Positions 32,704-40,648 of a stretch of 64,000 bases of DNA are shown here, piece by piece. How positions within the stretch are numbered: position 1 is the first letter of the stretch; every line of letters begins with the position of its first letter. The DNA is from JAGWJU01 sp035533295 (GTDB taxonomy: Bacteria; Elusimicrobiota; Elusimicrobia; UBA1565; UBA9628). The position numbers and the translations under genes are program-made. The notes beneath the pieces were generated by a model. That model worked only from the letters and a program-made list of their open reading frames with translations. It did not search any database and was not told where the DNA came from. The stretch covers positions 1-64,000 of the forward strand of contig DATLUA010000014.1 of the NCBI GenBank assembly GCA_035533295.1, in the 5' to 3' direction.

Positions 32704-33456
32704 ATGCCCATGCTGGCTCCTCTGGTCGTTCTCGTCGGTCTCATCGCCGTTTCTGTCAAAATCATCGCGGAGTATGATCGCCTGGTCATTTTTGTCTTGG
32801 GACGCATCTGGAAAGTCGGCGGGCCCGGGCCCTGCATCGTCGTCCCGGTCATCATGAGCGCGCAAAGGGTGAGCATGAGGACGTTGGTGCTCGAAGTTCC
32901 GCCGCAAGACATCATCACGCGCGACAACGTTTCCGTCAAGGTCAACGCCGTGGTTTATTTCAGGGTCATCGACGCCGAGAAGGCCGTGCTCCAAGTCGAG
33001 AATTACGCTTATGCGACCAGCCAAATCGCGCAGACGACGCTGCGCAGCGTCCTGGGAAAGATGGAATTGGACGACCTGCTGGCCAATCGGGACAAAATAA
33101 ACATGGAGCTGCAGCAGATTCTGGATTCCCACACCGAGCCCTGGGGCGTCAAGGTCTCCAACGTCGAGGTGAAAAACGTGGACATTCCTGCGGACATGCA
33201 GGGGGCCATCGCGGCCCAGGCCGAGGCCGAGCGCGAGCGCCGCGCCAAGATTATTCATGCCGAGGGCGAGCTTCAGGCCTCGGAGAAGCTGGGTCAGGCC
33301 GCCGCGATTTTATCCGCCAACCCGGCCTCCATTCAATTGCGCTACCTGCAGACGCTGTCCGAGATTTCCACCGATAAGAACACCATCACCGTCTTCCCGG
33401 TGCCCGTGGACATCCTCTCCTCGTTCATGGACTTCGTGAAGACGAAGAAAGGCTAG
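32704..33456 (+). CDS. Slipin (SPFH/band 7, stomatin-like) membrane protein
   Basis: 250 aa with one N-terminal hydrophobic segment and a band 7 domain: EYDRLVIFVLGRIWKVGGPG, then the QDIITRDNVSVKVNAVVYFRV segment and QTTLRSVLGKMELDDLL. A helical C-terminal tail (AEAERERRAKIIHAEGELQASEKL) drives oligomerisation. Slipins form membrane microdomain scaffolds and often pair with an NfeD protease gene. No nfeD is adjacent here. Confidence 0.88.
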   Translation: MPMLAPLVVLVGLIAVSVKIIAEYDRLVIFVLGRIWKVGGPGPCIVVPVIMSAQRVSMRTLVLEVPPQDIITRDNVSVKVNAVVYFRVIDAEKAVLQVENYAYATSQIAQTTLRSVLGKMELDDLLANRDKINMELQQILDSHTEPWGVKVSNVEVKNVDIPADMQGAIAAQAEAERERRAKIIHAEGELQASEKLGQAAAILSANPASIQLRYLQTLSEISTDKNTITVFPVPVDILSSFMDFVKTKKG

Positions 33457-33469
33457 GAGGCGCCGCGTC

Positions 33470-34582
33470 GTGCCGCCGAAGCTGGGGCTTTACGTTCATA
33501 TCCCTTTCTGCTCGGTCAAGTGCTTCTACTGCGACTTCGCGTCTTTCGCCGGACGCAAGGACGTGGCCGCCCGCTATTTGAGCGCGCTTAAGGCCGAGGC
33601 GGCCCTGCTGGGACGGCGAAAACCCGAGACGCTCTATATCGGCGGCGGCACGCCGTCGGAGCTGGACGCCGGCGAGATCGAGCGCCTCTTCTCATTGATT
33701 TACGAGGCTTATCCGCGGTCGCGCTTCATCGAAACTACGTTTGAGGCCAATCCGGAGAGCTTGAGCGCTGAGAAACTGGAAGTTTTAAATCGTTGGGGGG
33801 TCTCCCGCCTAAGTCTGGGCTTGCAGACCACCGACGCAGCCCTGCTCAAATCCATCGGGCGCCGCCATTCGCGGGAGGATTTCTTTTCGGTTTTCCGCTT
33901 GGCGCGGGAGATGGGGGATTGGGCCGTTTCCGTCGATTTGATGTACGGTCTGCCGGGCCAGGGCGCGGCGTCCCACCGCAAAAGCCTTGAGGAAGTGCTG
34001 GCCCTGGAGCCGGAGCATCTCTCGCTTTACGGCCTGCACGTCGAGGACAAGACGGTTTTCGGCCGCAAGGGGTTCGAGACGGACGAGGACGCCGGGCGCG
34101 AGATGTACGAGACGAGCCTGGAGCTTATCGATAAGGCGGGGCTTGTCCGCTACGAGCTTTCCAATTTCGCCCGGCCGGGATTCGAATCGCTCCACAACGC
34201 CATTTATTGGCGGGACGGCGAATACATCGGCTTGGGCTGCGGCGCCGCTGCTCATTTAGACGGAGTGCGCAGCGCGAACGCTCCGGCGCTTATCCCTTAC
34301 TGCGTGAAGGTCGAAGGCGGGGTTCGGCCCATCGTCGAACAGGAGCGGCTCTCCGGCAAGGAGAAATTGGGGGAAAAAATTCTCCTTGGCTTGCGCTTGG
34401 CCGAGGGCATCGATTTGGAAGGACCCGAGGAGCGGGAGTTCGCCGGGGAGTGGAGCGAACTGGAGGATTTGCGTTTGGTGGAGCGCGCCAATTCCCGCGT
34501 GCGGCTGTCCCGCGAAGGCGTGTTTCTGGCCAACGAGGTGTTCTGCCGCTTCGTGGCGCCCTTCGCCGAAAGCGCCCGGTGA
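33470..34582 (+). CDS. hemW: HemW-like radical SAM protein (heme chaperone)
   Basis: 370 aa from a GTG. The radical SAM motif is close to the N terminus (HIPFCSVKCFYCDF, C14, C18, C21), and the GGGTPSEL, EANPESL, RLSLGLQT and DLMYGLPGQ motifs are those of HemW/HemN-type proteins. It lacks the fourth cysteine that HemN has directly after the triad (YCDF). HemW binds heme and passes it to other proteins; it does not decarboxylate coproporphyrinogen. It is isolated from the large radical SAM cluster further right and is probably a housekeeping gene. Confidence 0.85.
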   Translation: MPPKLGLYVHIPFCSVKCFYCDFASFAGRKDVAARYLSALKAEAALLGRRKPETLYIGGGTPSELDAGEIERLFSLIYEAYPRSRFIETTFEANPESLSAEKLEVLNRWGVSRLSLGLQTTDAALLKSIGRRHSREDFFSVFRLAREMGDWAVSVDLMYGLPGQGAASHRKSLEEVLALEPEHLSLYGLHVEDKTVFGRKGFETDEDAGREMYETSLELIDKAGLVRYELSNFARPGFESLHNAIYWRDGEYIGLGCGAAAHLDGVRSANAPALIPYCVKVEGGVRPIVEQERLSGKEKLGEKILLGLRLAEGIDLEGPEEREFAGEWSELEDLRLVERANSRVRLSREGVFLANEVFCRFVAPFAESAR

Positions 34583-34586
34583 ATTT

Positions 34587-34994
34587 ATGAGTGAAAATAA
34601 TCAAGGCGGAATGCGGCAAAAGAAAGTCCTCATCATCGACGACGATGATATGCTCCGGGCGACGCTCAAGATCGCCCTGAGCTACGTGAATTTCGACGCG
34701 ATCGACTCCGGCGAGGCGACGGAGGCTTTCGGCCTGGCGTCCTCCGCCAAGCCGGACGTCATCCTGCTCGACCTTTACATGCCCGGCATCAACGGCATCG
34801 AAATCCTAAAGAAGCTCAAGGCGGAGAAGGACACCGTGCGCATCCCCGTGGTCATCTTCACGGGCTCGGGAGAGGTCAAGGACGTGGTGGAGGGCATCAA
34901 CGCGGGCGCTTTCGACTACATCGTCAAACCCGTAGACTCCAAGCTGCTGGTGGAGAAAATCCGCAAGGCGCTCAAGGTGAATCCTCGGCCATGA
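34587..34994 (+). CDS. Single-domain response regulator
   Basis: 135 aa consisting of a receiver domain alone. It has the acid pocket IIDDDD, the phosphorylation aspartate in VILLDLYMPG, the FTGS threonine and the KPVD lysine, all intact. It has no output domain and so may act like CheY or as a phosphorelay shuttle. It starts 4 nt after the HemW stop and overlaps valS (ATGA). An unrelated sensor kinase lies at 16-18 kb; a pairing is possible but unsupported. Confidence 0.88.
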   Translation: MSENNQGGMRQKKVLIIDDDDMLRATLKIALSYVNFDAIDSGEATEAFGLASSAKPDVILLDLYMPGINGIEILKKLKAEKDTVRIPVVIFTGSGEVKDVVEGINAGAFDYIVKPVDSKLLVEKIRKALKVNPRP

Positions 34995-37705
34995 GCCTCG
35001 ACAAGGCCTACGCGCCCAAGCCCGTCGAGGAGCGGTGGATTTCGGCCTGGAAAACGGCCGGACTTTTTTCGCCCAAGCCGCAGCCCGGCGCCGGGCCGAA
35101 GTTCGTGGTCGTGATTCCGCCGCCCAACGTGACGGGCGCCCTGCATTTGGGCCACGCGCTCAACAACACGCTCCAAGATGTCTTGGTCCGCTGGCGGCGG
35201 ATGTCCGGCGATCAGACGTGCTGGGTCCCGGGAACGGACCACGGCGGCATCGCGACGCAGAACGTCATGGAAAAACAGCTCAAGGCCGAGAATTTGTCCC
35301 GGCACGACCTGGGCCGCGATAAATTTTTGGAGCGCATGCGGGACTGGACGCGGGAGTGCAAGAAAACCATCCTGGGCCAGCTGGAGAAGCTGGGCTGCGC
35401 GCTCGATTTTTCCCGCGAAGCCTTCACCATGGACGAGGCCCGGGGACGCTCGGTGCGCGCGGCCTTCAAAGTCCTGTGGGACAAGGGCCTGATTTACCGC
35501 GGGCTCCGGATGGTCAACTGGTGCGTGCGCTGCGGCACGGCGCTTTCCGACATCGAGGTCGAGTACGAGGAGAGAAAGGGGCGCCTGTGGCACATCCATT
35601 ATCCCTTGGCCGACAATTCGGAGGGCGTGATGGTGGCGACCACGCGGCCGGAGACGCTTTTGGGCGATACGGCCGTGGCGGTCAACCCCAAGGACGCGCG
35701 CTACGCGCATCTTATCGGCAAGAAGCTGAGGCTTCCCCTGTTGGGGCGGGAAATCCCGGTTGTGGCCGACGAGGTCGTCGACATGGAGTTCGGGACGGGC
35801 GCGGTCAAGGTCACGCCGGCCCACGATCCGGCGGACTTCGAGATCGGCGAACGGCATTCGCTGCCGTCCATCACGGTCATTTCCCTCGACGGACACATAG
35901 CGGCCGAGGGCGGACTCTACGCGGGCTTGTCCCGCGAGCAGGCGCGGCAGAAAATCGTCGAGGACTTGAAGGCCTCGGCCCTGTTGCGCAAGGAGGAGGA
36001 CTACCGGCACTCGGTCGGGGTATGCTACCGGTGCGCGAGCCCCATCGAGCCCTTGGTGTCCCCGCAGTGGTTCGTAAGCATGAAGGATCTCGCCCGCCCG
36101 GCCTTGGAGGCGCTGGATGGCGGAAGCTTCGCCATTCGCCCTGAGAATTGGGCCAAGCCCTACCGGGACTGGCTTTCCGGCATCAAGGATTGGTGCGTCT
36201 CCCGGCAGATTTGGTGGGGGCACCGCATCCCGGTCTGGTACTGCCTGGACTGCAATGATTTGTCGAGCCGACCCTTCCATCAAGCCGGGGATTTAAAAGG
36301 CGTGGTTTCTGATGAAAAGCCCGCGGCCTGCCCTTACTGCCGGTCCCAAGAAGGGAATTTCATGCAGGACCCCGACGTCCTGGACACTTGGTTTTCCTCA
36401 TCGCTGTGGCCCATGTCCGTGTTCGGCTGGCCGGAGAAGACGCGCGATTTTGAAGCGTATTATCCGACCTCGGTCCTGGTGACCGGCTATGAAATCATCT
36501 ACCTGTGGGTCGCGCGGATGCAGATGATGGGGCTGGAGTTCACCGGCCGGCCGCCGTTTTCCACGGCCGTCATCCACGGCATCGTGCGCGACAAAAGCGG
36601 CCGCAAGATGTCCAAGTCGCTTGGGAACGTGGTCGATCCCCTGGTGCTCATGGATAAGTTCGGAACCGACGCGCTGCGCTTCTCCCTGATGCGCGACGCG
36701 CGCCTGGGCAAGGATATCCATTTCTCGGAAGAGACGGTGGCCGGGTCGCGCAATTTCGTCAACAAGATATGGAACACGGCGCGCTTCGCGCTCATGAATC
36801 TGCCGGAAACTCCCGGCCGGGCGTACTCCTTGGATGAGTCGGACCCGCAGGCTCCTTTGGAGCTCGCCGACCGGTGGATTTTATCCCGCTACGAAGCGCT
36901 TTCCGAGGAAGTCGCGGCCAGAATGGGCGCTTTCGAGGTGGCCGAGGCAGCCGAGTCCATTTACGGATTTCTATGGGACGAGTTCTGCGACTGGTACGTG
37001 GAGCTCGCCAAAATAAGGCTGAGCGGCGCCGATGAAAAAGCCAAGGACGCCTGCCGCTCGATTCTGGTGCATGTCCTCTCCGGAACGCTTAAAATGCTCC
37101 ACCCTTTCATGCCCTTCATCACCGAGGAGCTCTATGCCCAGTTGAAGCCCTACGCCGGAGAGCGCGCCGATTTTCTGCTTGCGGCCGGATTTTCCAAGGC
37201 CGCGCCTCGGTGGCGCGACGCCGCGGCGGAGGAGAGGATGTCCGCCGTCATGGAGATCACGGGTTCCATCCGGGCTCTGCGCGCCCAGTTGAACGTTCCG
37301 CCGGGCCTCAAAATACGGGCGGTCGCCATCGGAGGCAATCCGGAAACCAGGGCCTTGGCCCAGGAGCGGACCGATTATATCCAAGTCTTGGCCCGACTCG
37401 GGGAGGTGGAATTCTCCCCGGTCCAGGAAAGCCGCCAACCGCAAAGCGCCACGGCGCTCGCCCGGGGCATGACGTTCTTGATTCCCTTGGCCGGCGTCAT
37501 CGACTTCGCCAAGGAGCGCGCGCGGCTGGAAAAGGAACTGGCCAAGGCCGACTCGGACGTGAAAAAAATCGCGGCGAAAGCCGAGAATCCAGATTTTTTG
37601 AAGCACGCTCGGGCCGAGGAGGTCGAAACGGCGCGCGCCCAGTACCGGGCGGCCCTGGAGCGAAAGTCCCGCCTCGAGGAAACTCTTTCCTCGGTTTTGA
37701 ACTAG
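34991..37705 (+). CDS. valS: Valyl-tRNA synthetase
   Basis: 904 aa class I synthetase. The signature HIGH-type motif is HLGH in PPPNVTGALHLGHALNN, and KMSKS is intact in SGRKMSKSLGNVVDP. The editing domain region holds ATTRPETLLGDTAV and the GTGAVKVTPAHDPADFE segment. Two CxxC zinc-like pairs (CYRCAS; CLDC with CPYC) precede the anticodon-binding domain. The C terminus ends in the usual coiled-coil arm (FAKERARLEKELAKADSDV). It attaches valine to tRNA-Val. Confidence 0.95.
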   Translation: MSLDKAYAPKPVEERWISAWKTAGLFSPKPQPGAGPKFVVVIPPPNVTGALHLGHALNNTLQDVLVRWRRMSGDQTCWVPGTDHGGIATQNVMEKQLKAENLSRHDLGRDKFLERMRDWTRECKKTILGQLEKLGCALDFSREAFTMDEARGRSVRAAFKVLWDKGLIYRGLRMVNWCVRCGTALSDIEVEYEERKGRLWHIHYPLADNSEGVMVATTRPETLLGDTAVAVNPKDARYAHLIGKKLRLPLLGREIPVVADEVVDMEFGTGAVKVTPAHDPADFEIGERHSLPSITVISLDGHIAAEGGLYAGLSREQARQKIVEDLKASALLRKEEDYRHSVGVCYRCASPIEPLVSPQWFVSMKDLARPALEALDGGSFAIRPENWAKPYRDWLSGIKDWCVSRQIWWGHRIPVWYCLDCNDLSSRPFHQAGDLKGVVSDEKPAACPYCRSQEGNFMQDPDVLDTWFSSSLWPMSVFGWPEKTRDFEAYYPTSVLVTGYEIIYLWVARMQMMGLEFTGRPPFSTAVIHGIVRDKSGRKMSKSLGNVVDPLVLMDKFGTDALRFSLMRDARLGKDIHFSEETVAGSRNFVNKIWNTARFALMNLPETPGRAYSLDESDPQAPLELADRWILSRYEALSEEVAARMGAFEVAEAAESIYGFLWDEFCDWYVELAKIRLSGADEKAKDACRSILVHVLSGTLKMLHPFMPFITEELYAQLKPYAGERADFLLAAGFSKAAPRWRDAAAEERMSAVMEITGSIRALRAQLNVPPGLKIRAVAIGGNPETRALAQERTDYIQVLARLGEVEFSPVQESRQPQSATALARGMTFLIPLAGVIDFAKERARLEKELAKADSDVKKIAAKAENPDFLKHARAEEVETARAQYRAALERKSRLEETLSSVLN

Positions 37706-37733
37706 GCCGGAACGTTTCAGGCCCGGCGCGGGA

Positions 37734-38615
37734 TTACGGAACGGGGTAGTAAATCTGCAGGTTGCCGACGTAATCTATGCGTAACCCGAGAGTGAGGCCG
37801 GTTTGGTTCCCATTCTCATCCGATGTTTCTTCCTGCGGGGTCGAGACCAGGACCTGCGGCGTGCCGTGCGGAATTTTGCTCTCGAAAAACTGAAATCCCT
37901 TGGCGCTGTCGCCGTCCTTATAAAGGAAGACGATGGAGCGATCTCCGGTATAGCCCCCGAAATCGCCAGCGGCATTTTGGGTGAAGTCGCGATTGTAGAA
38001 GACCCGATAATTGCGGCCCGCGATACGAACTGGATAGCCGACTTGGTAGGCATTGCTGATCAGTTGGGCGATGGTGAAGACCGTGCGCGGCCCGCGCTTG
38101 GGCGCTATGATGAGCGTGCTTTGCATCGGGGAAAGTATTTTGGCTTGGACATAGACGCTGTAGGGTTGGCCATTGATCCAGGGATGGAGGGTCCCGGACC
38201 AGAAAGGCCAATGGTGAATCATCTCCTTGCCGCGCGCCAGAATCGGGTTGACGGCGTTTTCCGGCCAGAACCCGAGAAACCAGGAGTTCTGCAGGCTCTT
38301 GATTCCAAAAACATGCACGGGGACGCCGCCGGACATGAACACGGTGTCGGTCCGCCGGATGGCGTCGAGGAGCCCCGGCAGTGGAACCTCGGCGAGGGGT
38401 TTGCCAACTGAGCGCACGGGAAGGTGATCCGGCCCCGCGGAAGGCATTGCGGCGAGCCCTTGCCTGAGGCGGTTGATATGGATGAAGTTCCCGGAAACTC
38501 CGGCCGCGGCCTGCAGGGCTTGCAGCGCGGAAAAATCCTGGGTTTGCGCCGATGCCGCCAGCGGAAGGCCGGCGCCGATTAAAAAGCTCAACAACAAGCC
38601 GCGCGAAATCCGCAT
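37734..38615 (-). CDS. Exported hypothetical protein
   Basis: About 293 aa from the ATG beginning MRISRGLLLSF; the start is favoured because CATAAT lies 6 nt upstream of it. It has a signal peptide (MRISRGLLLSFLIGAGLPLA, cleaved near ASA). The mature part contains HHWPFWSGTLHPWINGQPY, NYRVFYNRDFTQNA and a Tyr-rich C terminus (LRIDYVGNLQIYYPVP). Few charged clusters and many beta-type segments suggest a periplasmic beta-rich protein. I do not recognise the family. Convergent with valS. Confidence 0.6.
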   Translation of the reverse strand: MRISRGLLLSFLIGAGLPLAASAQTQDFSALQALQAAAGVSGNFIHINRLRQGLAAMPSAGPDHLPVRSVGKPLAEVPLPGLLDAIRRTDTVFMSGGVPVHVFGIKSLQNSWFLGFWPENAVNPILARGKEMIHHWPFWSGTLHPWINGQPYSVYVQAKILSPMQSTLIIAPKRGPRTVFTIAQLISNAYQVGYPVRIAGRNYRVFYNRDFTQNAAGDFGGYTGDRSIVFLYKDGDSAKGFQFFESKIPHGTPQVLVSTPQEETSDENGNQTGLTLGLRIDYVGNLQIYYPVP

Positions 38616-38621
38616 AAGGCC

Positions 38622-38627
38622 ATTATG
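38622..38627 (-). promoter_or_regulatory. -10-like CATAAT directly before a start codon
   Basis: On the minus strand CATAAT is followed by GGCCTT and then the ATG of the exported protein. The 6-nt gap would place the transcription start on the start codon. Confidence 0.4.
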
Positions 38628-38728
38628 GCTCATCCTGGCTCGTGCGCGCATGGGCCGTCGGGGCCGCGATGGGAGGCCCGAAGGTCCCAGGAGGCAGCGA
38701 TATTTTCAAGTCCGAAGGGTCAGGGCGG

Positions 38729-38802
38729 AGGTGCGAACGGGATTCGAACCCGTGAATAACGGTTTTGCAGACCGTCCCCTTGGACCACTTGGGTATCGCA
38801 CC
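38729..38802 (-). tRNA. tRNA-Cys (anticodon GCA)
   Basis: The minus strand folds as a 74-nt tRNA: acceptor arm GGTGCGA paired with TCGCACC, anticodon arm ACGGT-CTGCAAA-ACCGT with anticodon GCA, and T arm ACGGG-TTCGAAT-CCCGT. The discriminator base is T, as usual for tRNA-Cys. CCA is not encoded and must be added. Upstream on this strand is TTGTAAACTAT, a possible promoter. Confidence 0.92.
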
Positions 38803-38862
38803 GAAAGCGGGTAGAGACGGCGCATAGTTTACAATTTTTTATGCGGATCGAGGGGCGGCGGA

Positions 38863-39873
38863 TTAGAGCCCGCGGGCCCGGACGTCGTGGATTTGAATCA
38901 TGCCCACGGCGTGGCGCGCGCGGTCCACGACGGGAAGGACGTTGAAGGGGTTTTTCCGGTTTTCCATGAGCGCGATGGCCTTGACGGCGGGCTGGCTTTC
39001 CTCGATGGCGGTGGGGCGGGGGTTCATGATGGTGCGGATATTTTTGGTGAAGATGTTCCCACCTTTTTTCAAGGCTTTGCGGATGTCGTAATCAGTCACA
39101 AGGCCGACGAGGCGGCCACGGCGGTCGGTGACGGCCGCCGCGCCGGCCTGCTTTTTGGTGATTTCCACGATAAGACGCTCGACGGAGTCTCCCACGAACA
39201 CGGCGGGATTTAAATGCCCGCCGCGCATGATGTCGCGCGCGCGCAGGGTCAACCGCCGTCCGATCTGTCCGGCGGGGTGGTTGGCCGCGAAATGCTCAGC
39301 CTTGAAGTTGCGGCGCTTCATGAGCGCCACGGCCAAGGCGTCGCCGGCGGCCAGGGCCGCGGTGGTGCTCGCTGTGGGAGCCAAGTTCAAGGGGCAGGCT
39401 TCTTCAACGGCGGGAATTTCCAAGACGACGGCCGCGTGCTTGGCCAGGGTCGAACGCGGGCTCGCGGTCAGGGCGATGAGCCGGGCGCCGATGGAGCGGA
39501 GCGCGGGCAGGAGGCGGTTGAGCTCCTCCGATTCCCCTGATTTTCCCACGGCCAGGACCAAATCCTGCCTTTGGATGAAACCCAACCCTCCGTGCAGCGC
39601 GTCGCCAGGATCCAAATAGGCGGCCGGAGTGCCGGTCGAAGAGAGGGTCGCCGCTATCTTTTGGGCGATGAAGCCGGATTTGCCAACGCCCGTCACTATC
39701 ACCTTGCCGCGGCAGCGCGCGAGGAGTTCCACCGCCTCGGCGTAGCTTCGGCCTACGGCTCGCCGTAGGAGAGCCAGGGCTCTGGCCTCGACGCCGATGA
39801 CGCGCCGGATTTCTTTTTGCGCGGAGGCGCGGGAGGGACCTCGGGCGGCCATGGTGCGCATAGTGTAGTGCAT
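38863..39873 (-). CDS. kdsD: Arabinose-5-phosphate isomerase (SIS plus CBS)
   Basis: About 336 aa. A SIS domain (residues ~25-190) carries VIVTGVGKSGFIAQKIAATLSSTGTPA, then HGGLGF and VGKSGES, and the family's catalytic histidine segment near FAANHPAG. Two CBS domains follow (ARDIMRGG; IMNPRPTAIEES). It interconverts ribulose-5-phosphate and arabinose-5-phosphate for KDO synthesis, which implies an LPS-type outer membrane. The start is uncertain: ATG codons at 39873, 39861 and 39852 are all possible. The gene is convergent with nothing and divergent from the next one. Confidence 0.88.
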   Translation of the reverse strand: MHYTMRTMAARGPSRASAQKEIRRVIGVEARALALLRRAVGRSYAEAVELLARCRGKVIVTGVGKSGFIAQKIAATLSSTGTPAAYLDPGDALHGGLGFIQRQDLVLAVGKSGESEELNRLLPALRSIGARLIALTASPRSTLAKHAAVVLEIPAVEEACPLNLAPTASTTAALAAGDALAVALMKRRNFKAEHFAANHPAGQIGRRLTLRARDIMRGGHLNPAVFVGDSVERLIVEITKKQAGAAAVTDRRGRLVGLVTDYDIRKALKKGGNIFTKNIRTIMNPRPTAIEESQPAVKAIALMENRKNPFNVLPVVDRARHAVGMIQIHDVRARGL

Positions 39874-39930
39874 TGCCTCCGCCGCCCGCAAGGAGCCGTT
39901 TTGACCCATCTTTGCGGGCATCAGGTAAGG

Positions 39931-39936
39931 TAAAAT
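39931..39936 (+). promoter_or_regulatory. -10-like TAAAAT directly before a start codon
   Basis: GGTAAAAT carries a -10-like hexamer 6 nt before the ATG at 39943, the same arrangement as at chrB and era. A leaderless start is likely. Confidence 0.45.
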
Positions 39937-39942
39937 TAAGCC

Positions 39943-40584
39943 ATGCTCGAGGCTATGTCCGGCAAATATGTCCATCTGCGGCGGGGAATCATCACGGCCT
40001 ACGAGTCCTTCAGCGTGCGGAAAGATGGAGAGTGGAAGGCGGCCTGCGGTAAAAACACGGTGGGACCGGAATATCCCGCGAATTTCATGATCGAGACGGC
40101 TTTGGACGAAACGTGGCGGGTCTCGGCGCTTGAGGCCAAGCTCAAAACCCGCTCGCGCGAGATTTCCTCGTCGTATCGTTGGTGCGCCGGCGGGTGGGGC
40201 GGCGGCGTCTCTGAAACCGGCCGAAACGCCCGTGATTGCCATATCCCCATGGTGGAAGGGCTGGAGGTTTGCTGTCCGCTGGCGTTCTTCGACGGCCTGC
40301 TTTTTCGCCGGTTGGGCCTTCTTGCAGCCAGTCAAATCCGCATCGAGCTGTTGGAGGTTCAGGAAGAAAGCCTGGAAACGGTCCAAACCTACCGGATTAT
40401 CGAGCGGCTTGAGGACGAGCCGGCGCAGTGGCGCGGACAAAACGTTAGCGCCTCTCGCTATAGGATCACCGACCCCTTCGGTGAGATGGAAGGGGTTTGG
40501 GTTCATCCGAGAGGCGCCTGCCTGTGGCGGCGGACGGCGGGAGGAGAGGAGCGTTACCGGCTTATGGAGTTTTCTGAAGCCTGA
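39943..40584 (+). CDS. Hypothetical protein (beta-rich, soluble)
   Basis: 213 aa with no signal peptide or membrane segment. It has several alternating polar and hydrophobic segments (LRRGIITAYESFSVRKDG; VEGLEVCCPLAFFDGLLFRRLG; IRIELLEVQEESLETVQTYRI; GVWVHPRGACLWRR) that look like beta strands of a barrel. The layout slightly recalls putative lipid-binding beta-barrel proteins, but I do not recognise the family. It starts right after a -10-like hexamer and stands 64 nt before the first gene of the radical SAM region. Confidence 0.6.
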   Translation: MLEAMSGKYVHLRRGIITAYESFSVRKDGEWKAACGKNTVGPEYPANFMIETALDETWRVSALEAKLKTRSREISSSYRWCAGGWGGGVSETGRNARDCHIPMVEGLEVCCPLAFFDGLLFRRLGLLAASQIRIELLEVQEESLETVQTYRIIERLEDEPAQWRGQNVSASRYRITDPFGEMEGVWVHPRGACLWRRTAGGEERYRLMEFSEA

Positions 40585-40590
40585 AATTCA

Positions 40591-40620
40591 TTGCTCGACG
40601 AGGACGCGTTTCAGTAGAAT
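40591..40620 (+). promoter_or_regulatory. Candidate promoter of the radical SAM array
   Basis: TTGCTC (40591-40596) and TAGAAT (40615-40620) are separated by 18 nt, a good sigma-70-type pair, 28 nt before the next ATG. A second -10-like CATAAT (40638-40643) lies only 5 nt before that ATG and could give a leaderless start. As the genes that follow are mostly overlapping or a few bases apart, this is the likely main promoter. Confidence 0.45.
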
Positions 40621-40648
40621 ACCAGTCCGTCAACAATCATAATATCCC

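Noticed and set aside
33470..34582. HemW-like gene as part of the radical SAM array
   Set aside because: It lies 9 kb away, among housekeeping genes, and belongs to a different and widespread family.
34587..34994. Pairing of the single-domain response regulator with the kinase at 16-18 kb
   Set aside because: The two are 16 kb apart in different operons and nothing in the sequence links them.
38821..38845. Terminator at CGCATA...TATGCG beside the tRNA
   Set aside because: The stem is 6 bp with a 13-nt AT-rich loop and no GC-rich stem followed by a T-run; it overlaps a likely tRNA promoter instead.
40585..40648. Cobalamin riboswitch before the B12-type radical SAM array
   Set aside because: Only 64 nt separate the genes, too short for a cobalamin riboswitch, and no B12-box-like sequence was seen.
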